Assembly (NCBI GenBank): GCA_026260175.1
Contig: JAKCWW010002935.1
Span: 16,695-44,120 of the forward strand
DNA length: 27,426 nucleotides
Direction of reading: 5' to 3'
Source: Reticulitermes lucifugus
Taxonomy: Eukaryota > Arthropoda > Insecta > Blattodea > Rhinotermitidae
How positions within the stretch are numbered: position 1 is the stretch's first letter; each line of letters starts with the position of its first letter. Shown in pieces: positions 1 through 10,083 of the stretch. The position numbers and the translations under genes are program-made. A model generated the notes under the pieces. That model worked only from the letters and a program-made list of their open reading frames with translations, ran no database searches and was not told the DNA's origin.

Positions 1-72
1 GGATTCGAACCCACGATCCTAGTAAGCGAGCGGCCGAAGACCCACTCCTTAGACCGCACGGCCCCACTGGGA
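1..72 (-). repeat. tRNA-derived SINE head, cut by the window edge
   Basis: Read on the minus strand, this ends in GGGTTCGAATCC (positions 12-1), a good RNA polymerase III B box. It is preceded by a GC-rich tRNA-like stretch containing GTGCGGTCTAAGG, a plausible degenerate A box. The body of the SINE would lie beyond position 1. A true tRNA gene is less likely because no clean acceptor stem or anticodon arm could be drawn, but the cut edge limits this judgement. Confidence 0.5.
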
Positions 73-81
73 TCGGCACAC

Positions 82-226
82 CTCGTCTATAGCGTCAGAC
101 ATTCTGTGGTACCAATTAATTCCTCACTGTTAAACGTAACACTATACTTGCTGGGTTGTAACAACACTCGTTTATAACGACACAAAATATTCAATCCCCT
201 TCTTGACGTTATAACCGAGTTCGAAT
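82..226 (-). mobile_element. Truncated pogo/Tigger-like MITE copy
   Basis: The minus strand of this segment aligns almost end to end with 21597-21742 on the plus strand. Shared blocks include CGAACTCGGTTATAACGTCA, GTCGTTATAAACGAGTGTTG and ACAGTGAGGAA (ACTGTGAGGAA in the other copy). The far terminus, which in the complete copy carries the second inverted repeat, is missing and is replaced by the SINE-like sequence at 1-72. It is non-coding and would depend on an autonomous transposase elsewhere. Confidence 0.75.
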
Positions 227-745
227 GTACCTAGATTTCGTCAAAGCATCTTCGGGTTAGCAATCACGGCAGGTGGTTGAACGGCAAGTGAACGAACGTT
301 TCGAGAACCATCTCAGTTCCCTGACGACGAGAACTCATCCGCTCAATTACTTCACGCGGCTGCTAGCCCGAGAAAGCTTTATTGAATTTATTCGACGTGG
401 AAGCTTTTAGATCGTTCTTAGATTTATTTAGGCTATAATAACCTGTTTCTTTCGTCTTACCCGTCTTGTACTGAACTCTTGCAACATAAATGAGCACCAG
501 AAATACGTAACGAGAAGGTCTGCCTTTGATGAAACTTAACTGGAGCGTAGATGTGTACATTATCTCTTCAGACTGTTCTCTTAAAGCATTTCATATTCAG
601 TTTTGTGATTCGGTCATGACTTAGCACGCTTTAAAATATTTTATTTTTCAAGTTCAACTTGGGCCGTTCACTTTAGCAGAAAGAAACGTGAAACAGTGGG
701 TGACGTAGAGTAATGTGTGTGTTTTTGAGGAGTAATGACTGACTA
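227..745. other. No gene recognised
   Basis: AT-rich sequence without convincing coding potential or repeat structure. The short minus-strand open frame at 363-560 has low-complexity composition and no recognisable motif. Confidence 0.5.
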
Positions 746-1262
746 CTTAGGCGAGTTCGCAAAATTGAGAAAAGCGACTATTAGCTATGTCATGTCGTCT
801 GTCCGCATAAAAACAACTCGGCTCCCAATGGACGGAATTAAATTAAATTTGATATTTGAGTATTTTTCGAAAATCTGTTGAGAAAATTCAAGTTTCATTA
901 AAATATGACAATAACAACGGGTACTTTACATGAAGACCTAAGTACATTTATGGTAATGTCTCGCTCAGTTCTTCTTAGAATGAGAAATGTTTCAGACAAA
1001 GTTGTAGAGTAAATCAAAACACACAATTTATGTTCAATAACTTTTTTTTAGAAAGTCCTGCCGTTTATGAGATAATGGAAAAATGTGGTAGAATCAGACA
1101 GGCCACAGATGACAAAATAATACGGCGCATGCGCTTTGCATGCTGGATAACAAAGGCTAGAGAAACACACTCAGAATATGTAATACTTATTGTTTTTCCG
1201 CGGCAACAATGTTTACGCGAACGCACTTCAATATTACCTTTATACGTACATTGTCTTATTTA
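746..1262 (+). repeat. R1 dispersed repeat, near full length
   Basis: First of seven related copies in the window. It starts with TTAGGCGAGTTCGCAAAATTG, followed by a GTC-rich segment, TTTGATATTTGAGTATTTTT, ACATGAAGACCTAAGTACAT, GCCGTTTATGAGATAATG, GGCGCATGCGCTTTGCATGC and a GTACATTGTCTT end. No terminal inverted repeats, tRNA-like head or target duplication are obvious, so the class is unknown. Short open frames inside it are by-products, because the other copies break them at different points. Confidence 0.8.
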
Positions 1263-3520
1263 GTGAATTATCGTTAAACATAACATCGATTATAATTATA
1301 ACATCGAGGTTATCCGCGGGGGAAAAATGAGTAACTTCACGTTAAGACGTAATCCCATCTACAAGTAAATAAGTAGTGATGTTTTTATTTGAATTATTGC
1401 ACTGATATATTGCTATTTCAGTTGGCAAGTTACTGGTCATAGCTAGGCTCCTACAAGCAACTTAGTATGTACGTGGGTGCGTCAGGAAGTATCCGGAATG
1501 TCTTGTTTTAATATAATGCAGTACTATTTGAGTCTGTTTAATAGTATCACTTTTCTACATTTTTTTCCATCGCCTTTATTTTTAACGAACTTTCAGGTCA
1601 GTCCAATGGGCCACCAGTTTTTATGTACCATCACAGCATTATAGGCAATACAACAAAATTGAAATCTTTCCGGATGCTTTCTGACTCACCCGCGTATTAA
1701 AGAAAGAATTTTAGTTATTTCATCCGGGGTACCCAGGTTAAGCTAATTTCAAATCGGTACCGAATTAATGCAGATCAATATGAAGTGTGAATAAAAACGT
1801 TCGTCACAAAAATGGGATATGTTCACTGTAATTTATACAGGACCCGTGTGGCACCATTGTGAGCACCGTATCCAGTCCTGTAAAGACCAGAAGGATCTGT
1901 GTTGTGCTCTGCTTTTAAATTCCATAGGATTATCTAGAAACGAATCACTTTCGGACGATTGAATCCCGTAGACGTGACATTCAATTGGCCTCTGGTGAAC
2001 GCAGAGTTAAAACACACGGTACTTCCACGTTTCCTAATGAATCCGTCAGTCATTCGTCCCCCGCTGTTGGATTTTGGAGAACAAAAAGAACGTGGAATTG
2101 CATTTTTGTCTTCAAGGGCGTGTGTATGTTTTTTTCAACTCTTCTCTCTTCGCCACATAATAAAGTGCCCGTGAATTCGAAGTACTCGTCTGAACTTCTG
2201 TTCACGTCGCTCGTTTTCCACATGTCAGTACGGTCTTGCATGCGGAGCATTCTGCTGCAAGGCCGCGTCATAGCAGCTTCCTGTATCGCTTTCTCCGGTT
2301 CATTTTCATTCCAGCTTCCTGTTTGGTTCTGTATGCTTTTGTAGAGAATCTAAACTGATTTCGAAGTCCAAGTTATTCGAATATACAGGCGGCTTGAGTT
2401 ATAAGTAAATAAATCTAGTCCCAGCCGCATATAAACTCCTCAGTTGAACTTTGATCGGATGGTTCGCATAATCTGTTCAAAGTGAAGTGTTACACACTTT
2501 GCCTGACGCATCGCCATTGAGGTTTAACAGGTCATGACCGTCAATATGACAGGCGACAGAGCTGTACTGAACCTGCAGTCGAAAAGGGGTGGTGGTAATA
2601 TTACATACCGTCTAGCAATACATTTTTTATGTAGCTGTTTTTGAATTTGTTGACTTCCTATATTATAAGTGCGTGACTATTTTAAACATGTGTGCACAGA
2701 AAATAAAATGACACCTTACCCATTCAACGACGGGTAGTAGTGTGAAGATAGCAACACTTCCTGCAACAAGCGTGGTGATACCCAGCGCGAAAAATGAGTG
2801 TATTTCGCTTTGTCTGCGTTTTTCCTGTGTAAAGGCTTACGTGTAACAAGTCTAGAACCGAGTAACCGAGTTTTGTTAAATTTGATATTGGGAATTTCTA
2901 TTAAAAAAATGTGTCGACACGTTCTAGTGTTTATTAAAATAGGAGGATAAGAGCAACGGGCACCCGCATCTAGAACGTAACTGCTTGAATGTTATCGGAG
3001 TGAAAAGTAATTCGGAGAAAGGTATTGAGAGAATTAAAAGGGAGCGAACGCACCTGAATTTTTATGCAGGGCGCGTTTTCTAAGCTGTTCTGTGTGTCGA
3101 CATGTGATAATATTGTTGTGAAGTTAATCGGATTTGCAAATCCACATGGAGGTTCACCTATTTAGCTTTAAGTCCCTGAGGTTTTATTTTCTCTGTTCTC
3201 TTGATTTAATAAGAAGATACACGATTGTGGTACCTAAAGTGTCCGTCTGTGTATCCTCAGGGGCTTTTGTATCAGTTGTGGAATTCACGCGAACTCAATA
3301 CGAACACCACCTACACCACCCCACCTACCGCCAGTAAAACCACCTTAATGGAAACGACGCTTCTGCCACTTAGTAGCCTATAGGATCTTAAAATTTGACA
3401 TGTTCATATTTTTCGGAAATAGGCAAGTTTGTTGAAGTCGTGGGTTTGTGGAATTTACAAATAATAACATGGCAGCGGCGCGAAATCTGTATCTGGCTTT
3501 GTATCTGATGGCGATATTAC
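1263..3520. other. No gene recognised (2.3 kb)
   Basis: No exon, RNA gene or repeat family was recognised by eye. Overlapping open frames at 1959-2344 lie in three frames on both strands with no protein motif, so they are treated as chance. This may be intron or upstream flank of the calcineurin gene. Confidence 0.45.
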
Positions 3521-3955
3521 GAGCAGAGATTGTTTAAAAATAGGATGCGGAGGAAGGTATTTCAGGCCGAAGGAGGAGGATGTGAACGGGGCTGGAGAAA
3601 ATGGCATAATGAGCTTCATGATTCTTACTCCTTATCAAACATTAGGGTGTTCAAATCGAGGAGAAAGAGGTGGGCGGTAAGTGCAGCACATACGGGAGAG
3701 AAGAGAGGTGCAAACATGGTTTAAGGGGGCGGAAACTTGAAGGAAAGAGACGAGTTTGAGGACTTCAGGCGTAGATTGTAGGATGATATTGAAATAGATC
3801 TTAAAGAAATAGGATGTGATGGCGCGGACTGGATTTATTTCGCTCAGGACAGACCAAGTCGGGTTCCAAAAATACGTAGAATTTCTTGACTAGCAGAGGA
3901 GTTTATAGCTACTCAAGAAGGCCCGCTCTCTGGAGTTAGTTTGAAGGCGATCAAG
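3521..3955 (+). mobile_element. LINE ORF2 C-terminal fragment, degenerate
   Basis: Translation from 3521 gives EQRL then FKNRMRRKVFQAE, WRKWHNELHDSYS and FKSRRKRWAVSA. This is the pattern of the C-terminal part of arthropod non-LTR reverse transcriptase ORFs. After a stop at 3722-3724 and a frame change, the homology continues as DDIEIDLKEIGCDGADWIYF then AQDR, ending near RVPKIRRIS and a stop. A characteristic 3' UTR (TTTCTTGACTAGCAGAGGA) follows. Stops and small indels show a dead copy. The reverse transcriptase catalytic domain is absent, as expected for a 5'-truncated LINE. Confidence 0.8.
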
Positions 3956-4629
3956 AATGAAGATTGAAGCCAAACGTGAAATTTTGTGTGGAGATTAATC
4001 ATAGACATGCCTGGAAAAAACTTTTAGAAAGCACTCTTTAAATCTTGGTAGTTTGAAACACGACAGTTGCGAAAAATGAGGGAATCGAAGTCTTTACTTT
4101 TGGTAACTGGATAGAGAAATGGAGATCTGAAGTGAATAATGACCCGAATTTATATTTCTTCAGGGTGGGTATGTACCGAAGCATTTCAAGAGCTTAGACG
4201 TCTTAGCACTACTTATAATTGTACACTGATGTGTGTGCAAAGATTGTCTGGTAAAGGCTGGATTGCTTTGCCTGTTAATCTTGCAAACATGTACACGTCG
4301 CGTAGGTAACAGAAACTAATGTTAGAGACTGGCAGTGACAAATAGGAATTTGTTTACAGAGCTTATTAAGATTTGCTAATGAATGTGTGCGCAGTTGAGA
4401 CATGCTGACTGTTCTGGCAAGTTGTCAAGGATAGTCTTTAGCCTCATGATACACGTAAAAGGAAACCAGTGTAATCTGTCCGGTTGTTGAATCTGAACGA
4501 AATTGTCAGTTTTGCGGTCTGCGTAGACCATTTTAGGATGCTTAGGAAATGTACATGAGGAATCAACAACATAACGATACAGTATTAACTAACTGCATGC
4601 AGCAGAGACCCTCTTGAGAAGCTAAATAA
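3956..4629. other. No gene recognised
   Basis: No coding signature, repeat family or RNA gene was seen. The composition is AT-rich and similar to the flanks. Confidence 0.45.
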
Positions 4630-4680
4630 TTCCTCAGCTAGTCAAGAAATTGTCCGCATTTTATGGAATCCGGGTCTCTG
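4630..4680 (-). mobile_element. LINE 3' end, antisense scrap
   Basis: On the minus strand this reads TTCCATAAAATGCGGACAAT then TTCTTGACTAGCTGAGG. It is the stop-codon and 3' UTR segment also found on the plus strand near 4970-5010 and 15205-15240. It lies head-on to the plus-strand LINE pieces that follow, so two insertions or a rearrangement meet here. Confidence 0.65.
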
Positions 4681-4682
4681 TT

Positions 4683-4904
4683 ACCCCAGCATGGCGCGTC
4701 CTCAGGTTGCGGATGGAGGAACGGCCTCCAGGTATGGAGGGTAGCTGCGAATATATAGAATAAGCGGTCGCGGACAGCCGACAAGGGGTTGTCCTCCAGC
4801 TTGGGTTTTGGGCGAGGTGCTAACAACTCCTCACCGTAGAAACTTACGATGTCACGAAACGTTTCACAAGGCCTCGGCCTTGGACTGATCCTTTGGTACG
4901 ACGT
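4683..4904 (+). mobile_element. Probable LINE 5' region or unclassified repeat
   Basis: GC-richer segment with GGATGGAGGAACGGCCTCCA and GGACAGCCGACAAGGGGTTG. From memory it resembles sequence upstream of the endonuclease ORF in cockroach-type LINEs, but I could not verify that. It runs directly into the 3' end of a LINE ORF at about 4905. If both belong to one element, the whole coding body has been deleted between them. Confidence 0.35.
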
Positions 4905-5060
4905 AAGCAATGGCTGAGGATAGGGATAGATGGCGAACTCTTGTGAATGCGGTATTGAACCTTCGGGTTCCATAAATTGCGTGGAATTTCTTGACTAGCT
5001 GAGGACCTGTTAGCTGCGTAGGAAGGACCCTGCTCCATGGAGTTAGTTGAGGGAGGTTCA
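4905..5060 (+). mobile_element. LINE ORF2 extreme C-terminus plus 3' UTR
   Basis: The frame encodes [19 protein letters not shown] then RVP and a stop, followed by the family 3' UTR (TTTCTTGACTAGCTGAGGAC, then CTCCATGGAGTTAGTTGAGG). The same peptide ending and UTR recur in degraded form at 15100-15265. The antisense strand of this UTR is open for about 65 codons, which can create spurious gene models. Confidence 0.8.
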
Positions 5061-5116
5061 TGACGGTTCGTTATTCAGTAACACTTAAATTGCACAACTG
5101 TCAGTTAACGCAGATT

Positions 5117-5605
5117 TGACAAAGTTTTGGTTTGTTGTACGTATGCCAAAGTTTTGTTCTTAGATGTGCCAAAGTTTTATTTTTAGACATGCCACAATTT
5201 TGTTTTTAGCTGTGCCAAAGTTTTGTTTTTGGGCGTGCCAGAGTTTTGTTTTTAGATGCGCCAAAGTTGTTTTATTTTTAGATGTGCGAAAGTTTTGTTT
5301 TGTTACAGGTATGCCAAATTTGTTTTTAGATGTGTCAGAGTTTTGTTCTGTTTTTAGGTGTGCCTAAGTTTTGTTTTTGGGCGTGCCAGAGTTTTGTTTT
5401 TAGATTTGCCAAAATTGTTTTGTTTTTAGATGTGCGAAACTTTTGTTTTGTTTTTAGATGTTCCAAAGTTTTGTCTTTAGGCGTGCCAGAGTTTTATTTT
5501 TAGATGCGCCAAAGTTGTTTTGGTTTTAGATGTGCGAAAGTTTTGGTTTAGGTGTGCCAAAGTTGTTTTGTTTTTAGATGTGTCAAAGTTTTGTTTTGTC
5601 TTTAG
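5117..5605 (+). repeat. Acceptor-like minisatellite upstream of the calcineurin exon
   Basis: About 19 tandem units of 22-28 bp follow the pattern RTGTGCCAAAGTTTTGTTTTTAG, with a degenerate extra unit at 5117-5140. Most units end in a pyrimidine-rich run plus TTTAG (one in TTACAG), which looks like a 3' splice acceptor. The final unit ends in TTTGTCTTTAG at 5605 and serves as the acceptor of the coding exon, whose first bases (GTGTGCCA) repeat the start of the unit. Groups of four unit variants recur (near 5231-5330, 5375-5460 and 5480-5550), suggesting later multi-unit duplications. Confidence 0.9.
5601..5605 (+). other. 3' splice acceptor of the calcineurin exon
   Basis: TTTAG preceded by TTTTGTTTTGTC. 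Using this AG leaves two bases (GT) to finish a split codon before V-P-F-P-P, matching the start of the conserved calcineurin A homology. In calcineurins the residue before VPFPP varies, so the split codon is acceptable. Nearby alternative AGs belong to the upstream repeat array. Confidence 0.75.
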
Positions 5606-5809
5606 GTGTGCCATTCCCGCCTAGTCACAAGCTGACCACGACCGAAGTGTTCGACACACGGACGGCGAAGCCCCGGCCAGATGTCCTAAAGCAGCACTTC
5701 ATACTGGAAGGTCGGATAGACGAGGCGGCGGCACTGCGTATTATCAATGATGGCGCTACATTACTTCGATCAGAGAAGACTATGATCGACATAGAGGCGC
5801 CCGTCACAG
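5606..5809 (+). CDS. CanA: Calcineurin A (PP2B catalytic subunit), one internal exon
   Basis: The protein phosphatase 2B catalytic subunit is a Ca2+/calmodulin-activated serine/threonine phosphatase. It pairs with calcineurin B in the cytosol and acts on targets such as NFAT-type factors. This exon encodes 67 full codons from [10 protein letters not shown] through [39 protein letters not shown] and [16 protein letters not shown]. That is the N-terminal lead-in of the catalytic domain, ending just before the conserved GDIHG metal-binding motif, which must lie in the next exon. The exon has split codons at both ends (two bases in, one base out), and the trailing G fits the expected next residue, valine. 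A methionine at 5578 lies in the upstream repeat and is not the start. Reading is intact, with no stops or shifts. It probably represents the single insect CanA-type gene or one of its paralogues; which one cannot be told from one exon. No other exon of the gene was recognised in the window. Confidence 0.93.
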
Positions 5810-5815
5810 GTAAGT
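5810..5815 (+). other. 5' splice donor of the calcineurin exon
   Basis: GTAAGT directly after CACAG, a full-consensus U1-type donor. It splits the valine codon after its first base, in agreement with the calcineurin reading frame. Confidence 0.9.
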
Positions 5816-6700
5816 CGTAATACGTCAAGTGCTCCGTTTTTAGAAACACCTCTTATAATTTTATGGAATGTGGTATGGGCATGGGGGAACCAAATTTGAA
5901 AAATAACGCTGAAGGTATGATCTTGAATTATTTTAGATGGGTCCATAGTGCCGCGGGGATACGGGAACGTAACGCTCCCATTATTTCAGATGTTTACCAC
6001 TTGTGATTGAGGCCAGCTCTAACAGAAACAGGAATGTCAATTGGTGTCGACAAATCGATATGCATTAGAAAACATATTTTATATCGATAGGCATATCGCA
6101 AATATACAGTATTGTAATTTTGCCTGTTTTATGTGGTGTGAAACATGGTCTGTCACATTGAGGCAGAAAAGCAGCCGATCACGTGATCACGTCACGTATA
6201 TTTAAGTAGAACATTTTAATTATTAGTGTGACTGCATTACAATGTCATTTTATATACGACAGTTTGGAATGCAAAACATTGGCGACTTACGTGCAAGACT
6301 GAAGTTAATTGGATGCTGGAACAGTTAGAAGGTTTATAAACCGATAAAACGATTTGATATCGATACGGAATCTTCGATGTTGATATGACATATCGATTGG
6401 CTTCCCAATTTGTGATGGACGTGTGTTAGAAATGGTTCCTAACAGCTCTGAAGCACCACTGAAATCTTAATCCCCATGCTATCATGCAGGCCAAAAGGAA
6501 ACTTCACTTTCAGAACTTAACCGCCTTGTATTGAGGCTTTCATGCGCTCGAAGACACTTTGGATCCAAGGGATACTAGAAACTGAGCCTGAAACGTGACA
6601 TCCAGTTCCCTCTAGAAGTTTTCTTCCTGGACACAAACTGTAGACCTGTTAACGTGTCCACAAAACATAAAATGCATGGAATTAGAAATCTACCAAAACT
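5816..6700 (+). other. Start of the intron downstream of the calcineurin exon
   Basis: Non-coding sequence following the donor site. It contains the ATCGAT-rich candidate MITE at 6052-6399 and otherwise no recognised element. No calcineurin continuation (CGDIHGQF region) was found by eye here or downstream, so the intron may exceed 20 kb. A small exon could have been missed. Confidence 0.6.
6052..6399. mobile_element. Candidate MITE with ATCGAT-bearing inverted ends
   Basis: Four ATCGAT palindromes occur as two pairs, at 6054 and 6083 and at 6359 and 6392. The outer left end (AAATCGATATGCAT) matches the reverse complement of the outer right end (AATCGATATGTCAT) with one mismatch or indel. 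The inner sites both read TATCGATA. The pairwise symmetry suggests a small foldback or MITE-like insertion, but no target duplication is evident. Confidence 0.35.
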
Positions 6701-6880
6701 TCTGTTGCTATGAGTAGAGCGTGTGGCACTCATGGGAGAGAAGAGAAGTGCTTTATAGGGTTTCGGTGGGAAAGCGAGAAAGAAAGACCACATTGAATAC
6801 CTAGGTCCACAAGAAATGGGATAACAGGGGCTGGACTGAATGTATCTGGCTCAAGATAGGACAAGTAGCGAGGAACACGG
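6701..6880 (+). mobile_element. LINE ORF2 C-terminal fragment, heavily decayed
   Basis: The translation reads VERVALMGEKRSAL, stop, GFGGKARKK, then QGLD, stop, MYLAQDRTSSE. This tracks the MGEKRxAY, VGKPEGKR and DWxYLAQDR landmarks of the LINE copies at 3521 and 14998. Several stops interrupt the frame. The longer open frames on either strand here (6801-7183) are by-products or unrelated. Confidence 0.65.
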
Positions 6881-7744
6881 TAGTGAATTTTGTTTGACTA
6901 ACTGGAATACTGTTGGACCTGAAGAAGGGCTTTGCTGTACGATGTTGAATCCTTCGAAACGTCTGGAACCACTCACCCAACGACACAGCGTCAGAGGCCA
7001 AAATACTTCAGTCCTCAACCACACCGCTTTGAGAGCCACACATCTCGCTGCGTGCGTTATATGCTGTAATCGGATCAAATGTTCCATAAATTGCAACAAA
7101 TTTGTGTGATTCTTTAGACTTACGTTCATTGTGGTACGTTCGCAATTTGAAGTCGGAAATTGCGATATTTCTGGCTTTACCATACCTGAACTCGAGAACC
7201 GCTGATCGGATTTTCATGAAACTGCTGAAATTCAACTCGTTTCAAATTTTAGTTAAATTGGACACGGTTATCCTGATAATTAAACACCCATACAGTTTCC
7301 AGGTACTCTTTTGGGGTAACGGATTTAAGCAAGATTCTGCAGTATAATTTATAAACTTTGATTTTACGTACTGCTGAAAACCATTGGTTTATCGAAGTTT
7401 TGCCCACGTTGTGACAGTAGCCGTACATCAAATTAGGTCATTACTGCTCCTTTCCACGTTCCATCTAGTCAAACCAACCCCAGTCTTTGGTGTATAACCT
7501 TTGTTTTTAACAGAGAAGCGTTAAGTCAATCAACAAACATCACGCACAATTAGCATCGTTTGTTAGTACATTTAATACGTACAGCAGATGGCTTGCTAAG
7601 CCAAAGCGTAACCATGGGAGAGCAGTTGTCTGCAAGAATGTGCTATATACAGTATTTGTGAAATGTATTCCTGGCCGATGTCGATTAGTAAGACTGGAAT
7701 TAGTATCGCGGGGTTTTGTCAGACAGTAGAATGAACAGATTCCG
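6881..7744. other. No gene recognised
   Basis: Several overlapping short open frames occur on both strands (6840-7431), none with a recognisable domain. There is no tandem or inverted repeat of note. Confidence 0.4.
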
Positions 7745-7751
7745 TACACGA

Positions 7752-7795
7752 TGGATTTCTTGACTAGCTGTGTGACTGTTAGCGTATCTATAAGG
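7752..7795 (+). mobile_element. LINE 3' UTR scrap
   Basis: TTTCTTGACTAGCTGTGTGA followed by CTGTTAGCGT and TAAGG matches the 3' UTR of the LINE family at 4980-5030 and 15215-15260. Only this short tail remains. Confidence 0.5.
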
Positions 7796-7997
7796 TCTGT
7801 AGGGGAGAGGGGGGCTAGTTGGCTACAGGGGTAAGTTGGCAAAATGGCCGTAACTCCCAAAGATGGCGCAGGATAGCAGCACCTGGCAATTTGTACTGTT
7901 CAATTACTTCTCCTGAGAGCGGTCAGCAAGTATCAGAGCTTTAAGAGCTATGACTGAAGCGTGGTGTGGTGTTTTATTGTTTCCACCGCAGGAAGTA

Positions 7998-8226
7998 ATT
8001 TAACTTTTTTCCGAAAATCGTGCCGTTTATGAGATAATATGGTAACATATGGTAGAATCAGACAGGCCACAGATAACAATATAATAAGGCGCATGCGCTT
8101 TAGATGCTGGATAACTAAGGCTACAAACACACACTCACAATATGTAATACTTATTGCTTTTCCACGGCGACAGTGGTTACGCGAACGTGCCTCAATGTTA
8201 CGTTTATACGTACATTGCCTGTCTTT
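7998..8226 (+). repeat. R1 dispersed repeat, 3' half only
   Basis: Begins at the T-run and CCGAAAATCGTGCCGTTTAT box and continues through AGACAGGCCACAGATAACAA, GGCGCATGCGCTTTAGATGC and TATGTAATACTTATTGCTTT to ACATTGCCTGTCTT. The first half of R1 is absent, so this copy is truncated at its left end. Confidence 0.8.
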
Positions 8227-8997
8227 CTATAGTTTTTCGTGACTGTCGAATGATTTCGAATCAGCGTTGTATTTTTTTAATTATGGATGTCTGGTAAAGC
8301 CGAACTGCATGTATTACAGTGTCTTGGGGCATCAAAAGTAGGAAATTAACCTGTTTTGAGACTGATGTAGGGTATTTTGCTGGGCTGGTCCCGAAATGTT
8401 TCCGTGGGTACATTTGCTGTTTGAACCATTCAGTTCGCATTTGTTTGCCGTTCATAAATACGTTGCTAAATCGATATTTGAACTATATAAAGAATTTTGC
8501 AGAACTTCCATATGTGTGGCTGAGTGCTATTTTTTATTTCAGAGTATCACAAATGTAAACCGTCCTCAAAAATTCATGATGCGACCGGTCTGTTTAAAAC
8601 ACCAAATGCGACGGCCACTGTGAAACAGAAATTGTATGTTGAAATGCCTCTGAAAAGTTATCTGTTGGCCAGGCTGAATTCAGTTCGAGATGCATCCTTG
8701 CACGCAAATTCGTTTGCTGGGTTAAGCGTCTTGAAATCCTGAACTTGGGAATGTACGTTGTTACCCGAATAGAGAGTATTGCGTTACGTTTGATAAACGT
8801 GCATATGTAATTAGGTCAACGCATCTTAATGTACTCGTATATGTATTTAATGTTGCGTGTTTCTCGTACTCATTGCCAAACATTCTCCCATCGTCTTAAA
8901 ACAGTGGATTTAAATTTACTTAATTAGCATTTATGTATGCAGATATAAGCTGTCATTGATGTCATGTCTTCCAGGGAGAACAGTACAGTTTGGATCT
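8227..8997. other. No gene recognised
   Basis: AT-rich. Open frames at 8319-8742 overlap in several frames without a known motif. No RNA gene was seen. Confidence 0.4.
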
Positions 8998-9070
8998 CTT
9001 CAGGCGCGTAGGCAAAATTGCGAAAAGCGACTGTTTAGCTTTGTCATGTCTGTCTGTCCGTCCGTGTAGC
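8998..9070 (+). repeat. R1 dispersed repeat, 5' fragment
   Basis: CAGGCGCGTAGGCAAAATTG, then GAAAAGCGACTGTTTAGCTT and TGTCTGTCTGTCCGTCCG match the left end of R1. The homology stops near 9070, so only the first ~70 bp remain. Confidence 0.7.
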
Positions 9071-9547
9071 AATATATACAGCGTCATATCGCAGACGGCG
9101 GGAATCCTCATAATCCCCACTGTGAGAACCCCAAGCCTCGCAATTTTGAAACGTGTTAGTAAATGAAGTTCTTTATATAGCACTGCGTAGAGCTCCGAAA
9201 TTGGCATCTTCATCCAGGGAATGTTGTACTAATTTCACGATGTGCGTGTGCGTGTACGTGTACGCAAACGCATACATGCAATTTTGTGCCGTTCGGTCAG
9301 ATAAATCAAAGTGGTTAAGATGAGCTAAGACGTAGTTCTGATTTGGGGAACCAGAAACGCATAAATATTTGGTGCAGAAATCTCTTAAGACTAGTGACAC
9401 TATGAAAATTTGGACGGAGGTGGGAGGGTAATGCTTTTCAAATGTATAACTACTGTTAGGAATTACTTAATATGGATTGGTTTGGGATGGGGCACTGTGG
9501 TGTTCTTTGATTTTAAACTCTAGATCTACCTTAAGGAAGTGGCTGGA
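9071..9547. other. No gene recognised
   Basis: Contains a short GT-rich stretch at 9242-9265 (GCGTGTGCGTGTACGTGTAC) and otherwise unremarkable sequence. Confidence 0.4.
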
Positions 9548-10083
9548 TTTTTTTGGCGCGTTCGCAAAATTGGGAAAAGCGACTATTAGCTTCGTCATGT
9601 CTCTGTCTGTCCGTCCATCCGTCTGGCCGTCCGCATGGAACAGCTCGGCTCCCACTGGATGGATGTTTATGAAATTAGATATTTGAGTATTTTTCGAAAA
9701 TGTCGCGAAAATTCACGTTGGATTAAAATCTGAAAGAAAACGAGTGCTTTGCATGAAGACCTGTGTACATTTATGATACTATCTCGCTCAGTTATTCTTA
9801 GAATGAGACTTTTTCAGACAAAAGTTGTACAGATAATCAAAGCACACATTTTGGTGTTCAATAACTTTTTTTTTTCGAATATCGTACCGTTTATGGGATA
9901 ATGTGGAAAAATATGGTAGAGCCAGACAGGACAAGATGACAATATTAAGGCACATGCACATTGCACGCTGGATAACTTAGGCTACACTGACTAATAATAT
10001 TAATACTTTTTGCTTTTCCGTCAACAGTGGTTACGCGAACGCACATCAATGTTACGTTTATACATACCTTGCCTGTCTTGTTA
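9548..10083 (+). repeat. R1 dispersed repeat, near full length
   Basis: Runs from TTGGCGCGTTCGCAAAATTG through CGGCTCCCACTGGATGGATG, TGAAGACCTGTGTACATTTA and ACCGTTTATGGGATAATGTG to CTTGCCTGTCTTGTTAC. It shows several small deletions compared with the other copies, for example in the GCATGCGC region, which here reads GGCACATGCACATTGCACGC. Confidence 0.8.

Noticed and set aside
1959..2344. Overlapping open frames near 2 kb as exons
   Set aside because: They are open in three frames on both strands at once, lack motifs, and have no convincing splice-site framework.
4864..5061. Minus-strand frame with [19 protein letters not shown] as a gene
   Set aside because: It is the antisense of a LINE 3' UTR and ORF end; equivalent sequence on the plus strand encodes the LINE C-terminus.
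5578..5607. Methionine at 5578 as the calcineurin start codon
   Set aside because: It lies in the acceptor-like repeat array, and the bases between it and V-P-F-P-P are repeat sequence; calcineurin homology begins only after the acceptor at 5605.
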